The translations under genes were made by a program, and so were the position numbers. Positions 22,155 through 30,979 of a stretch of DNA of 64,000 nucleotides are shown piece by piece. The stretch's first letter is position 1. Each line of letters begins with the position of its first letter. Origin of the DNA: DATCLS01 sp035296625 (GTDB lineage Bacteria > Actinomycetota > Acidimicrobiia > Acidimicrobiales > VFJN01); assembly GCA_035296625.1 (NCBI GenBank), contig DATHAO010000002.1, positions 1 to 64,000 of the forward strand, given 5' to 3'. The notes under the pieces are model-generated. The model was not told the origin of the DNA and ran no database searches. It worked only from the letters and a program-made list of their open reading frames with translations.

Positions 22155-24134
22155 TCAGACCCCGGAGACGCCGGCCAGCGCGGCGAGCAGACCGTCGCCC
22201 ACTCGGGCGGCCAGCAGGCGGCCCATGCCGGGCACGGCCGCCAGCTCGTCGGGCGACGCGGGGCGCCGCTCGGCGATCTCCTCGAGCAGGAGGTCGTCGA
22301 CCAGCGTCCCGGGCTCGACGCGGGCCGCCCGGGCCGCCTCGTCGCGCCAGGCCTGCAGCGCCACCAACGCGGCCGGCGGGGCCGTGCGCACCGAGGCCGA
22401 CGCCAAGGACGCCCGCTGGGCGGCCAGTCGCAGGCGCCAGTCGTCGGGCGGCCCGTCCCCGGCGTCGGACCGGGATCGCTGCGCGTCGGACAGACCGACG
22501 AGCCACGGCGACAGGCGCCGCTCGACCGTGCGGTCGCCGAACGTGCGCCGGGCGGCCCAGGTGCAAGCCAGCTCGTCCTCGGCCCGAGTCATGGCCACGT
22601 ACAGCAGTCGGGCCTCCTCGGCCTTGTCGTGGCGGGTGCGGGCGTGCGTGATGGGCACGAACCCGTCCTCGAGCCCGGCCAGGTGCACGACCGGCCACTC
22701 CAACCCCTTCGCGGCGTGGAAGGTGGCCAGCGTGACGGCATTGCCCGTGCCGTCGCCGCCCTCGGACTCGAGCGTGGCGATCAGCCAGGCCATGAACCCG
22801 CCGCTGCTGGCGTACCCGTCGAGGCGCAGCTGGTCGTGTGCGCACCGCTCGACCAGCTCGACGTTGGCCATGGCCTCGGGGTCCTCCTGCTCGGCGGCGA
22901 GCGAGGCCAGGTCGGGCAGAGCGGTGGCCAGCGAGCGGCCGGCCTGGCGCAGCAGATCGAGCGCCTCGCGCATCTCCGGCCGGCGCAGCAGCTCGTGGCC
23001 GCCCCGCACCCGGTGCGGCACACCGGCGAGGCGCAGAGCGTCGGCGATCAGCGGCAGTTGGGCGTTCGTGCGGGTCAAAACCGCCTGGGACGACCACGGC
23101 GTGCGCGGTGCCCGCCGGTCGCGCACCGCCCGGGCGATCGCCTGGGCCTCGTCGCGGTCGGTGGCGTGGCGCTCGAGGCGGGGTGGCGAACCGTCGCCCC
23201 GCAGAGCCCGCACCGACCTGCCGCCTACCTTGGCGGCGACGAGCACGTCGGCCGCGGCCGCAAGTACCTGGGGCGTCGAGCGGTAGTTGACGTCGAGGGC
23301 GATCACCTCGGCGGGCGGGTACCGGCGCTGGAACCCCTCGAGGAACCCGGCGTCCGCGCCGTTCCACCCGTAGATCGCCTGATGGGGGTCGCCGACGACG
23401 CACAGGTCCCAGCGGTCGCCGCGCCAGGCGTCGACCAGCTGCATCTGCAGCGGGTTCACGTCCTGGAACTCATCCACGAACAGGTGCCGGAACCGCCAGC
23501 GCTGCGTGGCCGCGAAGGTTGCGTCGGTCTCGAGCAGGTGGCTGCACAGCCGCAGCAGGTCGTCGAAGTCGACGAGCCGGCGGTTGCGCTTCTCGTCCTC
23601 GTACCGGTCGTAGAGCTCGGCGATTCGCTCCGGCGGCGCCGGCACCCGCCGCCGATCGGCGACCGCGGCCTCGGCGTAACCGCTGGGACCGACGAGACGC
23701 GCCTTGGCCCACTCGATCTCGGTCGCCAGTTGCGCGACCGTCAGCGGCCCGCCGCGGACCACGTCGTGGAGCACGCGACCCTTGCGGACCAGCACCGCCG
23801 GGGGCGTGCGGCCCTCGTCGGCCCACCGGGCGCGCAGCTGCGCCCACGCCACGCCGTGGATCGTGCCGGTCGCCACGCCGTCCCGCAGCCCGAGTGCCCG
23901 CAGCCGGTCGCGTAGCTCGGCCGCCGCCTTGCGGGTGAAGGTGAGCGCGAGCACGTGGCTGGCGTCCGCGTCCTCGGTCGCGACCCGCCAGGCGATGCGC
24001 CGGGTCAGCACGCGTGTCTTGCCCGAGCCGGCCGGCGCCAGGATCGCCAGTGGGTGGGCGGGCGAGGTCACCGCCCGTCGCTGCGACTCGTCGAGATCGT
24101 GGAGCAGGTGGTCCGCGCCCAACGCCAGCGGCAC
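22155..24134 (-). CDS. uvrD2: UvrD2-like superfamily 1 DNA helicase with C-terminal HRDC
   Basis: This 659-residue 3'-5' helicase has Walker A APAGSGKT (about 33-40), motif Ia ALTFTRKAAAEL, motif II LFVDEFQDVNPLQ, motif III VVGDPHQAIYGWNGA, motif IV near LDVNYRST, motif V TLATFHAAKGLEW and motif VI YVAMTRAEDEL. The last 60 residues look like an HRDC domain (EEIAERRPASPDEL, VPGMGRLLAARVGDGLL), the feature that separates UvrD2 from UvrD1/PcrA. It probably acts in DNA repair. The GTG start is 7 bases after a TATCGT -10 box (24142-24147). Confidence 0.92.
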   Translation of the reverse strand: MPLALGADHLLHDLDESQRRAVTSPAHPLAILAPAGSGKTRVLTRRIAWRVATEDADASHVLALTFTRKAAAELRDRLRALGLRDGVATGTIHGVAWAQLRARWADEGRTPPAVLVRKGRVLHDVVRGGPLTVAQLATEIEWAKARLVGPSGYAEAAVADRRRVPAPPERIAELYDRYEDEKRNRRLVDFDDLLRLCSHLLETDATFAATQRWRFRHLFVDEFQDVNPLQMQLVDAWRGDRWDLCVVGDPHQAIYGWNGADAGFLEGFQRRYPPAEVIALDVNYRSTPQVLAAAADVLVAAKVGGRSVRALRGDGSPPRLERHATDRDEAQAIARAVRDRRAPRTPWSSQAVLTRTNAQLPLIADALRLAGVPHRVRGGHELLRRPEMREALDLLRQAGRSLATALPDLASLAAEQEDPEAMANVELVERCAHDQLRLDGYASSGGFMAWLIATLESEGGDGTGNAVTLATFHAAKGLEWPVVHLAGLEDGFVPITHARTRHDKAEEARLLYVAMTRAEDELACTWAARRTFGDRTVERRLSPWLVGLSDAQRSRSDAGDGPPDDWRLRLAAQRASLASASVRTAPPAALVALQAWRDEAARAARVEPGTLVDDLLLEEIAERRPASPDELAAVPGMGRLLAARVGDGLLAALAGVSGV

Positions 24135-24156
24135 ACCACGGACGATAGGCGAGGCC

Positions 24157-24162
24157 TAGCAT
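24157..24162 (+). promoter_or_regulatory. -10 box TAGCAT ahead of the metallopeptidase gene
   Basis: TAGCAT ends 7 bases before GTG 24170. The whole 17-base block from this box into the start codon is identical to the one ahead of the DAK2 gene at 37501-37517. Confidence 0.45.
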
Positions 24163-24169
24163 CGCCCGG

Positions 24170-24520
24170 GTGATCGACGTGCCCGCCGAGCGCTTCGACG
24201 AGCTGGTGGGCGACGCGCTCGACGGCATCCCCGACGAGCTCGCCCGCCTCGTCGACAACGTGGCGGTCCTGGTCGAGGACGGCCGGCCCGGCGGGGCGCT
24301 GCTCGGCCGCTACGAGGGCGTGCCGCTCACCGAGCGCGACAGCTGGTATGGCGCCGGCATGGTCATGCCCGACCGCATCACGATCTTCCGCCTGCCGATC
24401 TGCACCCGGTGCCGCAACGAAGCCCAGGTGGTCGAGCAGGTGCGCATCACGGTCGTGCACGAGATCGCCCACCACTTCGGCATCGACGACGAGCGCCTCG
24501 ACGCCCTCGGCTGGGCCTGA
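24170..24520 (+). CDS. Minimal zinc metallopeptidase (zincin family, HExxH)
   Basis: This 116-residue cytoplasmic protein has the zinc motif HEIAHHFGIDDERL in its last quarter, the hallmark of the small zincin family often annotated as metallopeptidase family protein (formerly DUF1025). The preceding segment ITIFRLPI and two cysteines in CTRCR are visible. The length is normal for the family. Substrates are unknown. It is divergent from uvrD2 with 35 bases between start codons, so their -10 boxes lie back to back. Confidence 0.85.
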   Translation: MIDVPAERFDELVGDALDGIPDELARLVDNVAVLVEDGRPGGALLGRYEGVPLTERDSWYGAGMVMPDRITIFRLPICTRCRNEAQVVEQVRITVVHEIAHHFGIDDERLDALGWA

Positions 24521-24575
24521 TCCGCCTCACCGGCTGTCCCCACCGGCCTCATGTAGTGGGGTTACGCTGCGCGTC

Positions 24576-25205
24576 GTGCCGTTCTCCCGCAAGCTGCTCA
24601 ACGACGAAGAGGGCATCGCGCTGGATCTCCACCCGCACTGGTGGTTCTTTGCCGGTCCGCTCGCCGCCCTGGTCGGCGCGATCCTCTTGGGGCTGGTGCT
24701 CATCGTCCAGGACGCCCCCACCGGGGCGACGCTCGGCTCCGGCGTGCTGCTGCTGGTCTTCCTGATCTGGTTCGGCATCCGCTACGCCCGCTGGGTTACG
24801 ACGAACTTCGTGGTCACGACCGATCGCCTCATCTACCGCCACGGCGTCATCGCCAAGCACGGCATCGAGATCCCGCTCGAGCGGGTGAACACCGTGTTCT
24901 TCAGCCAGTCGTTGTTCGAGCGCATCGTCGGCTCGGGCGACCTGGTCATCGAGTCCGCGGGTGAGATGGGACGCCAGAGCTTCGCCAACGTGCGGCGGCC
25001 CTCGGCGGTGCAGAACGAGATCTACCGCCAGATGGAGGACAACGAGAACCGCAAGTTCGACCGCGTGGGCATGCAGGCCCGGCAGGGCTTCGGCGACGAT
25101 TCGATCCCGTCGCAGATCCGCGAGCTCGACGAGCTGCGCCGCCAGGGTGTGCTCTCCGACGACGAGTTCGCCCGCAAGAAGCAGCAGCTGCTCGACCGCA
25201 TGTAG
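24576..25205 (+). CDS. Membrane PH-domain protein (bPH_2) with C-terminal SHOCT
   Basis: The protein has 209 residues. Two transmembrane helices (about residues 25-70) are followed by a bacterial pleckstrin-homology domain of the YdbS type (VVTTDRLIYRHGVIAKHGIEI then IPLERVNTVFF). A SHOCT motif ends the protein (IRELDELRRQGVLSDDEFARKKQQLL). SHOCT segments are short helical tags common on membrane-associated actinobacterial proteins. GTG 24576 lies 7 bases after TACGCT (24563-24568). The exact function is unknown. Confidence 0.85.
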   Translation: MPFSRKLLNDEEGIALDLHPHWWFFAGPLAALVGAILLGLVLIVQDAPTGATLGSGVLLLVFLIWFGIRYARWVTTNFVVTTDRLIYRHGVIAKHGIEIPLERVNTVFFSQSLFERIVGSGDLVIESAGEMGRQSFANVRRPSAVQNEIYRQMEDNENRKFDRVGMQARQGFGDDSIPSQIRELDELRRQGVLSDDEFARKKQQLLDRM

Positions 25206-25210
25206 CGGTC

Positions 25211-25915
25211 GTGCGCGTCGTCAGCCTCGTCCCGTCGGTCACCGAGACGCTCGTTACCTGGGGCGTCCCGCCCGTGGCGTGCACCCGCTTCTGCGAGCAG
25301 CCGGAGCTCGTGCACGTGGGCGGCACGAAGAACCCCGACGTGGCGGCGATCGTGGAACTGTCCCCCGACCTCGTCGTGCTGTGCGAGGAGGAGAACCGTC
25401 GCGAGGACGCCGACGCCCTGGCCCGGGCCGGGCTCGTCACCGCGGCGCTGGCCATCGACGGCGTCGACGACGTCGCCCCCGCGCTGCGCATGCTCGCCGC
25501 CCTCGTCGGCGTGGACGGCGACGCCGCCGGAGACCTGGCCGGCACGGCCCGGCTCCCGCCCGCCGACCCGCCGCCGGGCCCACCCGTGCGGGCGTTCGTG
25601 CCCATCTGGCGGCGGCCGTGGATGACGCCGTCTGGGGGGACGTACGGTTCGTCGCTCCTCGCCCGCATCGGGATCGCCAACGTCTTCGCGGAGGCCGGCG
25701 AGCGCTACCCGACGACGACGCTGGAGGAGGCGGCAGCCCGGGCTCCCGACGTCGTGCTCGCCCCCAGCGAGCCGTACCCGTTCCGCGAGCGCCACGTCGA
25801 GGAGCTCTCCCGCGTCGCGCCGGTCGTGCTCGTCGATGGACAGGACCTGTTCTGGTGGGGCGCCCGTACGCCGGCGGCGCTCGATCGCCTGCGGGCCCGG
25901 CTGCGCCCGGGGTAG
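25211..25915 (+). CDS. BtuF-like helical-backbone metal-receptor protein, cytoplasmic
   Basis: The protein has 234 residues. It starts directly at RVVSLVPSVTETLVTWG, the first strand of the BtuF/FhuD substrate-binding fold, with the family block NPDVAAIVELSPDLVVL. There is no signal peptide or lipobox, and no ABC permease or ATPase is adjacent. It is therefore more likely an intracellular cobalamin- or corrinoid-binding protein than a transporter component. It starts 5 bases after the PH/SHOCT gene. Its last 13 codons are duplicated just after the stop. Confidence 0.8.
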   Translation: MRVVSLVPSVTETLVTWGVPPVACTRFCEQPELVHVGGTKNPDVAAIVELSPDLVVLCEEENRREDADALARAGLVTAALAIDGVDDVAPALRMLAALVGVDGDAAGDLAGTARLPPADPPPGPPVRAFVPIWRRPWMTPSGGTYGSSLLARIGIANVFAEAGERYPTTTLEEAAARAPDVVLAPSEPYPFRERHVEELSRVAPVVLVDGQDLFWWGARTPAALDRLRARLRPG

Positions 25916-25975
25916 CCCGGCCCGCCGCGGCGCTCGACCGACTGCGGGCCCGGCTGCGTCCGGGCAGCCCGGCGA
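25874..25975 (+). repeat. Tandem duplication of a gene 3' end (about 49 bp, period 53)
   Basis: The segment coding AALDRLRARLRPG plus the stop region (25874-25922) recurs at 25927-25975 with a few substitutions and a 1-base indel. The second copy encodes the same 13 residues in a different frame. The copy lies outside the gene, so this is a small duplication across the stop codon. Confidence 0.85.
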
Positions 25976-26021
25976 ACGTGCGGCGGATCCCGGCGGTCCC
26001 GCCGCATCCGCCGCACGTTCG
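25973..26021. terminator. Long hairpin between convergent genes
   Basis: Two perfect 16-bp arms (25973-25988 and 26006-26021) enclose a 17-base spacer that can pair further through CGGCGG/CCGCCG. The position between the BtuF-like gene and galK, both ending here, marks it as a bidirectional terminator. Confidence 0.7.
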
Positions 26022-26036
26022 AGCCCCGGACGGCGG

Positions 26037-27059
26037 TCAGTCCCGGATCTGGCGCAACTCGGCGCCGTGGGCGGGGCGGCCGCGCCACAGCACCGGCGGC
26101 CCGATCGGGGTTTCGGACCGGCACAGGGCGATCACGCAGCCGCCGAAGCCCGCGCCGGTCACCCGGGCGCCGAACACGCCCGGCGTGGCCCGCAGCTCGG
26201 TGACGAGGGCGTCGAGCCGGGGCGTCGACACCTCGAAGTCGTCGCGCAGGCTCACGTGGCTGGCCACGAGCAGCTCGCCGGCGTAGCGCAGCTGACCCTC
26301 GGTCAGTGCGGCGGCCAGCGCGTCGACCCGGTCGTTCTCGGTCGTCACGTGGCGGGCCCGGCGTCGCAGCAGCGGTTCGTCGATGTCCTCGACCTCGGCC
26401 GGGCTGAGGTCGCGCAGGCGCCGCCCCACCAGCTCCTCGGCGGCCTCGCACTCGGCGCGGCGCTCGGCGTAGGGGGTCTTGGCCAGGTCGCGCTGGTCGC
26501 CCGAGTGCACCACCGCCACCTCGGCGTCGTCGGGGAACGGCACGTGGTCGATCTCGAGCGTGCGGCAGTCGATGCGCAGGGCAGCGTCGGGCACCGCAGC
26601 GATGGCGACGAGCTGGTCCATGATGCCGCAGGGCACGCCGACGGCCCGCTCCTCGGCCCGCTGGCACGCCTGGGCCACCCGCAGCGGGTCGGCGAGGTCG
26701 GCGCCCAGCGCCGTGGCGACCGCCACCTCGACTGCGGCGCTCGACCCGAGCCCGCCGCCGGGCGGCAGCGTCGAGTTGAGCACACCGACGAACCCGTCCC
26801 GGGGGGCGATCTCGGCAACCACGGCCGCGACGTAGCGCGCCCACGGCGGCTCGATGAAGGCGGGGTCGCTCTGGCTGTCGAGCGCGATCTCGGCGACGCC
26901 GTCGAACTGCTCGGAGCCGAGCATGACCCAATCGCCGCCGCGATCCCCGGTGACCTCGGCGCCGAGGCCGATGGCCATGGGCAGCACGAGCCCGCCCATG
27001 TAGTCGGTGTGGTCGCCGATGAGGTTGACCCGTCCCGGGGCCCAGGCGCGCTGGCCCAT
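26037..27059 (-). CDS. galK: Galactokinase
   Basis: This 340-residue GHMP kinase phosphorylates galactose at C1 in the Leloir pathway. The galactokinase signature GRVNLIGDHTDYMGG opens the protein. The ATP loop LPPGGGLGSSAAVEVAVA is near residue 100, and GARVTGAGFGGCVIAL near the C-terminus is motif 3. The ATG overlaps the galT stop (TGATG), so the pair is translationally coupled. No galE or galactose mutarotase is adjacent. The frame is open upstream inside galT, but the family N-terminus fixes the start at 27059. Confidence 0.95.
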   Translation of the reverse strand: MGQRAWAPGRVNLIGDHTDYMGGLVLPMAIGLGAEVTGDRGGDWVMLGSEQFDGVAEIALDSQSDPAFIEPPWARYVAAVVAEIAPRDGFVGVLNSTLPPGGGLGSSAAVEVAVATALGADLADPLRVAQACQRAEERAVGVPCGIMDQLVAIAAVPDAALRIDCRTLEIDHVPFPDDAEVAVVHSGDQRDLAKTPYAERRAECEAAEELVGRRLRDLSPAEVEDIDEPLLRRRARHVTTENDRVDALAAALTEGQLRYAGELLVASHVSLRDDFEVSTPRLDALVTELRATPGVFGARVTGAGFGGCVIALCRSETPIGPPVLWRGRPAHGAELRQIRD

Positions 27060-27937
27060 CAGGCTCCTCGCAGGGCGGCGGCGGCGTCCTCGGGAACGAC
27101 CGGGTTGATGAACAGGCCGCTGCCCAGCTCGCCCGCGGCGACGTGGCGCATGACGCCGGGGGAGCGAAGCGGCGACACCAGGTGGAGGTGGGTGTGCGCC
27201 TCGGGCCAGTGGCCGCCGTCGGTCGGGCGCTGGTGGATCCAGAGCATGTAGGGCAGGGGCGTGTCGAAGAGCCGGTCGAACCGGGCGAGCACGTCCACGA
27301 GCAGGGCGGCGAGGCCGTCGCGCTGCGGACCGTCGAGCGTCGGCAGGTCGGGGCGGTGGACGTCGGGGGCGAGCAGCAGGCCGTAAGGGTAGGCGCTGGC
27401 CCGCGGCACCCAGGCCGTCCACCCGTCGGACTCCGACACCACCAGGTCGCGCCGCGGGCGCCGGCACAGGCTGCAGTCGTGACGGGCGGCGCGCCGGAGT
27501 TCGGTGAGCGCCACCGCCGGGATCTCGGCCAGCGCGTAGACCTGGCCGTGGGGGTGGTCGATCGTGGCCCCCACCTCCACGCCCCGGTTCTCGAACACGA
27601 GCACGTAGTCGACGTCGGCGCGCCGCCCGAGCACGGCCGTGCGCTCCGCCCACAGGTCGACGACGCGCCCGGCACCGCGGTGGCCGAGCTTCCAGAAGGC
27701 CTTGTCGTGGTCGGGGGTGTAGAGCACGATCTCGGACCGGCCCTCGGGGAACGACGGCCAGCGGTTGGCGAACGCCTTCGTCTCGTAGGGCTCCGGAGCC
27801 TCGAGCCCGCCGACGCAGAAGGGGCAGCCCGTTCCCGGCAGATTGGGACGCTGCTGGCGGTCCGGGGCGACGATCACCGGCGCTCCGCTCAGCTCGTCGA
27901 ACCGCAGATCTCCAGCCTGCACCCCCGTCGTCTGCAT
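27059..27937 (-). CDS. galT: Galactose-1-phosphate uridylyltransferase
   Basis: The protein has 292 residues. It transfers UMP between UDP-glucose and galactose 1-phosphate. The active-site HPH is in TIDHPHGQVYALAEIP, and the metal-binding cysteine pair CPFC is near residue 38. A second pair, CSLC, lies past the active site. The start at ATG 27937 is supported by a TAGGGT -10 box 7 bases upstream (27945-27950 on the minus strand). galT-galK form a two-gene operon running away from the alpha/beta hydrolase. Confidence 0.93.
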   Translation of the reverse strand: MQTTGVQAGDLRFDELSGAPVIVAPDRQQRPNLPGTGCPFCVGGLEAPEPYETKAFANRWPSFPEGRSEIVLYTPDHDKAFWKLGHRGAGRVVDLWAERTAVLGRRADVDYVLVFENRGVEVGATIDHPHGQVYALAEIPAVALTELRRAARHDCSLCRRPRRDLVVSESDGWTAWVPRASAYPYGLLLAPDVHRPDLPTLDGPQRDGLAALLVDVLARFDRLFDTPLPYMLWIHQRPTDGGHWPEAHTHLHLVSPLRSPGVMRHVAAGELGSGLFINPVVPEDAAAALRGA

Positions 27938-28020
27938 GGGCGTCACCCTAGGAGAACGCCGGGTGCGGTCCGTGCGCCGCGGCGGGCCCCGGCTTGACCG
28001 GAAGGTCAAGAGGCAACACG

Positions 28021-28911
28021 ATGCCGGGCATGGCATACGCACGGGTGAACGGCGTCGAGATCTGCCACGAGTCGATCGGCGACCCCGCCGACCCGACGGC
28101 CCTGCTCGTCATGGGCCTCGGCGGCCAGATGACGAGTTGGGACGTCGACTTCTGCCGGGCGCTCGCGGATCGAGGGCTGCACGTGGTGCGCTACGACAAC
28201 CGCGACGTCGGGCTGTCGACGCACCTCGACGGGCGGGTCGACCTTATGGCCGTCATGGCCGCGGTCGGGGCCGGCGAGGCGGTCGAGGTGCCCTACCTGC
28301 TGTCCGACATGGCCGCCGATGCCGTCGGCCTGCTCGACCACCTGGGCGTCGACCGGGCCCACGTGGTCGGCGCCTCGATGGGCGGCATGATCGCCCAGAC
28401 CATGGCCATCGAGCACCGCGACCGGGTCCGGTCGCTCACCTCGATCATGTCCACCACGGGCGACCACGACGTCGGTCAGGCCACCGCCGAGGCGATGGGG
28501 GTGCTGCTCGCCAAGCCGGCGGCCGACCGGGCCGCCGCAGAGGACGCCCAGGTCCTCCACGCGCACACGTGGGGCAGCCCCGACCACATCGACGAGGACC
28601 GCGTGCGGCGCCGGGCCGGCGAGCTGTGGGAGCGCGACCACGACCCGGCCGGCACCGCCCGCCAGATGGCTGCGATCGTCGCGTCCGGTAGCCGGACGCC
28701 CCACCTGCGCACGCTGAACGTGCCGACGCTCGTGATCCACGGCACCGAGGACCGGCTCGTCCAGCCCTCGGGTGGCGAGCGCACCGCCGAGGTCATCCCC
28801 GACGCCAAGCTGGTCCTCGTCGAGGGCATGGGCCACGACCTGCCCCCCGCCCTCTGGCCGCAGCTCGTCGAGGCCATCGTCGGCCACATCGCCGAGAACC
28901 CGGGCGACTGA
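28021..28911 (+). CDS. Alpha/beta-hydrolase
   Basis: The protein has 296 residues. The nucleophile elbow is GASMGG, the acid is in HGTEDRL, and the histidine is in GMGHDLPP, in the correct order for the fold. The oxyanion-region GLGGQMTSWD and YDNRDVGLSTHLDG are typical of esterase/lipase-like members related to aclacinomycin methylesterase. ATG 28021 has AGAGG seven bases upstream; a second ATG nine bases later is possible. It is followed by a CoA-transferase-family gene, so an ester or acyl substrate is plausible but not shown. Confidence 0.88.
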   Translation: MPGMAYARVNGVEICHESIGDPADPTALLVMGLGGQMTSWDVDFCRALADRGLHVVRYDNRDVGLSTHLDGRVDLMAVMAAVGAGEAVEVPYLLSDMAADAVGLLDHLGVDRAHVVGASMGGMIAQTMAIEHRDRVRSLTSIMSTTGDHDVGQATAEAMGVLLAKPAADRAAAEDAQVLHAHTWGSPDHIDEDRVRRRAGELWERDHDPAGTARQMAAIVASGSRTPHLRTLNVPTLVIHGTEDRLVQPSGGERTAEVIPDAKLVLVEGMGHDLPPALWPQLVEAIVGHIAENPGD

Positions 28912-28991
28912 GCCCGCCGGCCTGCGCCCGCGCCGACGCCCCCCGGGCGACAGCACGCCACCCCACCGCCTGCAGACAGGAGCAACCCACG

Positions 28992-30134
28992 ATGGGACCC
29001 CTCGCCGGACTCACGGTCGTCGAGATCGCCGGGATCGGCCCCGGGCCGTACTGCGGCATGATGCTGGCCGACATGGGCGCGGACGTGATCCGCGTCGATC
29101 GGGCCCAGAACGTGTCCGGTGGCGACCCGGCGCTCCCGCCGGCCGACCTCCTCGCCCGAGGCCGCCGCTCGATCGGCGTCGACCTGAAGAGCCCGGAGGG
29201 CGTCGAGGTCGTGCTCGCTCTGGTGGAGATGGCCGACGCCCTCCTCGAGGGGTTCCGGCCCGGGGTCGCCGAGCGGTTGGGCATCGGGCCCGACGAGTGC
29301 CTGGCCCGCAACCCCCGCCTTGTCTACGGGCGGATGACCGGCTGGGGCCAGGATGGCTCCTACGCCCAGGCCGCCGGCCACGACATCAACTACATCGCCC
29401 TGGCCGGCGCCCTCGACCCGATCGGCCGCCGGGGCGAAGCCCCCGTGCCACCCCTCAACCTGGTGGGCGACTTCGGTGGCGGCGGCATGCTCCTCGCCTT
29501 CGGCATCGCCTGCGGCCTCGTCGAGGCGCAGCGCTCGGGCCAGGGCCAGGTCATCGACGCCGCCATGGTCGACGGCGCGGCCTCGCTCATGACCATGACC
29601 CACGCCATGCGCGCGATGGGCATCTGGGAGGACGAGCGCGGCACGAACATGCTCGACACCGGTGCCCACTTCTACGACGTCTACGAGACGGCGGACGGCC
29701 GATACGTGTCGATCGGGTCGATCGAGCCGCAGTTCTACGCCGAGCTGCTGCGCCTCACCGGGCTCGAGGGCGAAGAGCTGCCCTGGCAGCACGACAGGTC
29801 CCAGTGGCCGGCGCTCAAGGAGCGCTTCGCCGTCCTGTTCCGCACCAAGACCCGCGACGAGTGGTGCGAGATCATGGAGGGCACCGACGTGTGCTTCGCC
29901 CCGGTCCTGACGATCCCCGAGGCCACCCACCACCCCCACAACGTCGAGCGCGGCACGTTCGTGGAGGTGGCGGGCATCACCCAGCCCGGCCCGGCCCCCC
30001 GGTTCAGCCGCACGCCCGGCGCCATCGGTGCCCCGCCGCCCCACGCCGGCCAGCACACCGACGACGTGCTGGCGGATGCGGGGTTCGACGCCGAGCGCAT
30101 CGCCAAGCTCCGGGCGTCGGGCGCCATAGCCTGA
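28992..30134 (+). CDS. CaiB/BaiF family enzyme, alpha-methylacyl-CoA racemase-like
   Basis: The protein has 380 residues. The N-terminus LAGLTVVEIAGIGPGPYCGM with MLADMGADVIRVDR is the class III CoA-transferase/racemase CoA-binding core. The residues expected of AMACR-type racemases are present: a histidine in AAGHDINYIALAG and an aspartate in LVGDFGGGGML. This favours racemisation of 2-methylacyl-CoA over CoA transfer. AGGAG lies nine bases before the ATG. It likely acts in degradation of branched or sterol-like acyl chains, an inference from family knowledge. Confidence 0.9.
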   Translation: MGPLAGLTVVEIAGIGPGPYCGMMLADMGADVIRVDRAQNVSGGDPALPPADLLARGRRSIGVDLKSPEGVEVVLALVEMADALLEGFRPGVAERLGIGPDECLARNPRLVYGRMTGWGQDGSYAQAAGHDINYIALAGALDPIGRRGEAPVPPLNLVGDFGGGGMLLAFGIACGLVEAQRSGQGQVIDAAMVDGAASLMTMTHAMRAMGIWEDERGTNMLDTGAHFYDVYETADGRYVSIGSIEPQFYAELLRLTGLEGEELPWQHDRSQWPALKERFAVLFRTKTRDEWCEIMEGTDVCFAPVLTIPEATHHPHNVERGTFVEVAGITQPGPAPRFSRTPGAIGAPPPHAGQHTDDVLADAGFDAERIAKLRASGAIA

Positions 30135-30139
30135 GCGGC

Positions 30140-30979
30140 GTGGCCACCCTCGTCGCCCTGCACGCCCACCCCGACGACGAATGCATGATGCAGTCGGGCT
30201 CGCTCTCGAAGGCCGTCGACGACGGCCACCGCGTGGTCCTCGTCTACGCCACCGGTGGCGAGCTCGGCGAGGTGCCCGACGGCCTGCTGGCGCCCGGTGA
30301 GTCGCTGCTCGATCGCCGGGCTCTCGAGGCTCGCCGGTCGGCCGAGGTCATCGGGGTGCACCGGCTGGTGTGGCTCGGCTACGGCGACTCGGGCATGGCC
30401 GGCACCCCGGCCAACGACCACCCGCGGTCCTTCGCCCGGGCCGACGTCGACGAGGCCGCCGCCCGCGTCGCCGCCGTGCTCCGCGAGGAGGCCGCGGACG
30501 TCATCACGATCTACGACGCCCGGGGCACCTACGGCCACCCGGACCACGTGCAGGTGCACCGCGTGGGCGCCCGGGCCGCCGAGCTGGCGGGCACGCCACA
30601 CGTGCTCGAGGCGACCTGGAGCAGCGACCACATCCGCCGGCTGATCGAGCAGGCGGTCGAGTCCGCGGCCGTCGACCCGGCCGAGCTGCCGAACGCCGAG
30701 GGGTCCGACTTCGTCGTCGGCGTGCCCGACGCCGTCATCACCACCCGCGTCGACGTCACGCCCTGGCTCGAGCGCAAGCGGGCGTCGATGGCGGCCCACG
30801 CCAGCCAGGTCGGCGACACGGGCACCTTCCTCTCCATGCCGCCCGAGGCGTTCGCCGCCGCGATGGGCCGGGAGTTCTACATCCGCCGGGGCGTGCCGGC
30901 CGGGCACCGCGACGACGACGTGTTCGCCGGCGTGAGGCTCCCGGCTCAGGCCGGGCAGGCGGCCACGCCCGACCAGTAG
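30140..30979 (+). CDS. PIG-L family deacetylase
   Basis: The protein has 279 residues. The zinc-binding motif HAHPDDE is at the N-terminus and the second histidine motif is GTYGHPDHVQVH in the middle. Family members remove N-acetyl groups from sugar conjugates, for example MshB and Mca in mycothiol metabolism, but the specific substrate is not clear here. GTG 30140 follows TAGCCT (30127-30132) by 7 bases and the preceding stop by 5. Its last 34 bases overlap the convergent SGNH gene. The frame upstream of 30140 lies in the racemase gene and is shadow. Confidence 0.88.
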   Translation: MATLVALHAHPDDECMMQSGSLSKAVDDGHRVVLVYATGGELGEVPDGLLAPGESLLDRRALEARRSAEVIGVHRLVWLGYGDSGMAGTPANDHPRSFARADVDEAAARVAAVLREEAADVITIYDARGTYGHPDHVQVHRVGARAAELAGTPHVLEATWSSDHIRRLIEQAVESAAVDPAELPNAEGSDFVVGVPDAVITTRVDVTPWLERKRASMAAHASQVGDTGTFLSMPPEAFAAAMGREFYIRRGVPAGHRDDDVFAGVRLPAQAGQAATPDQ

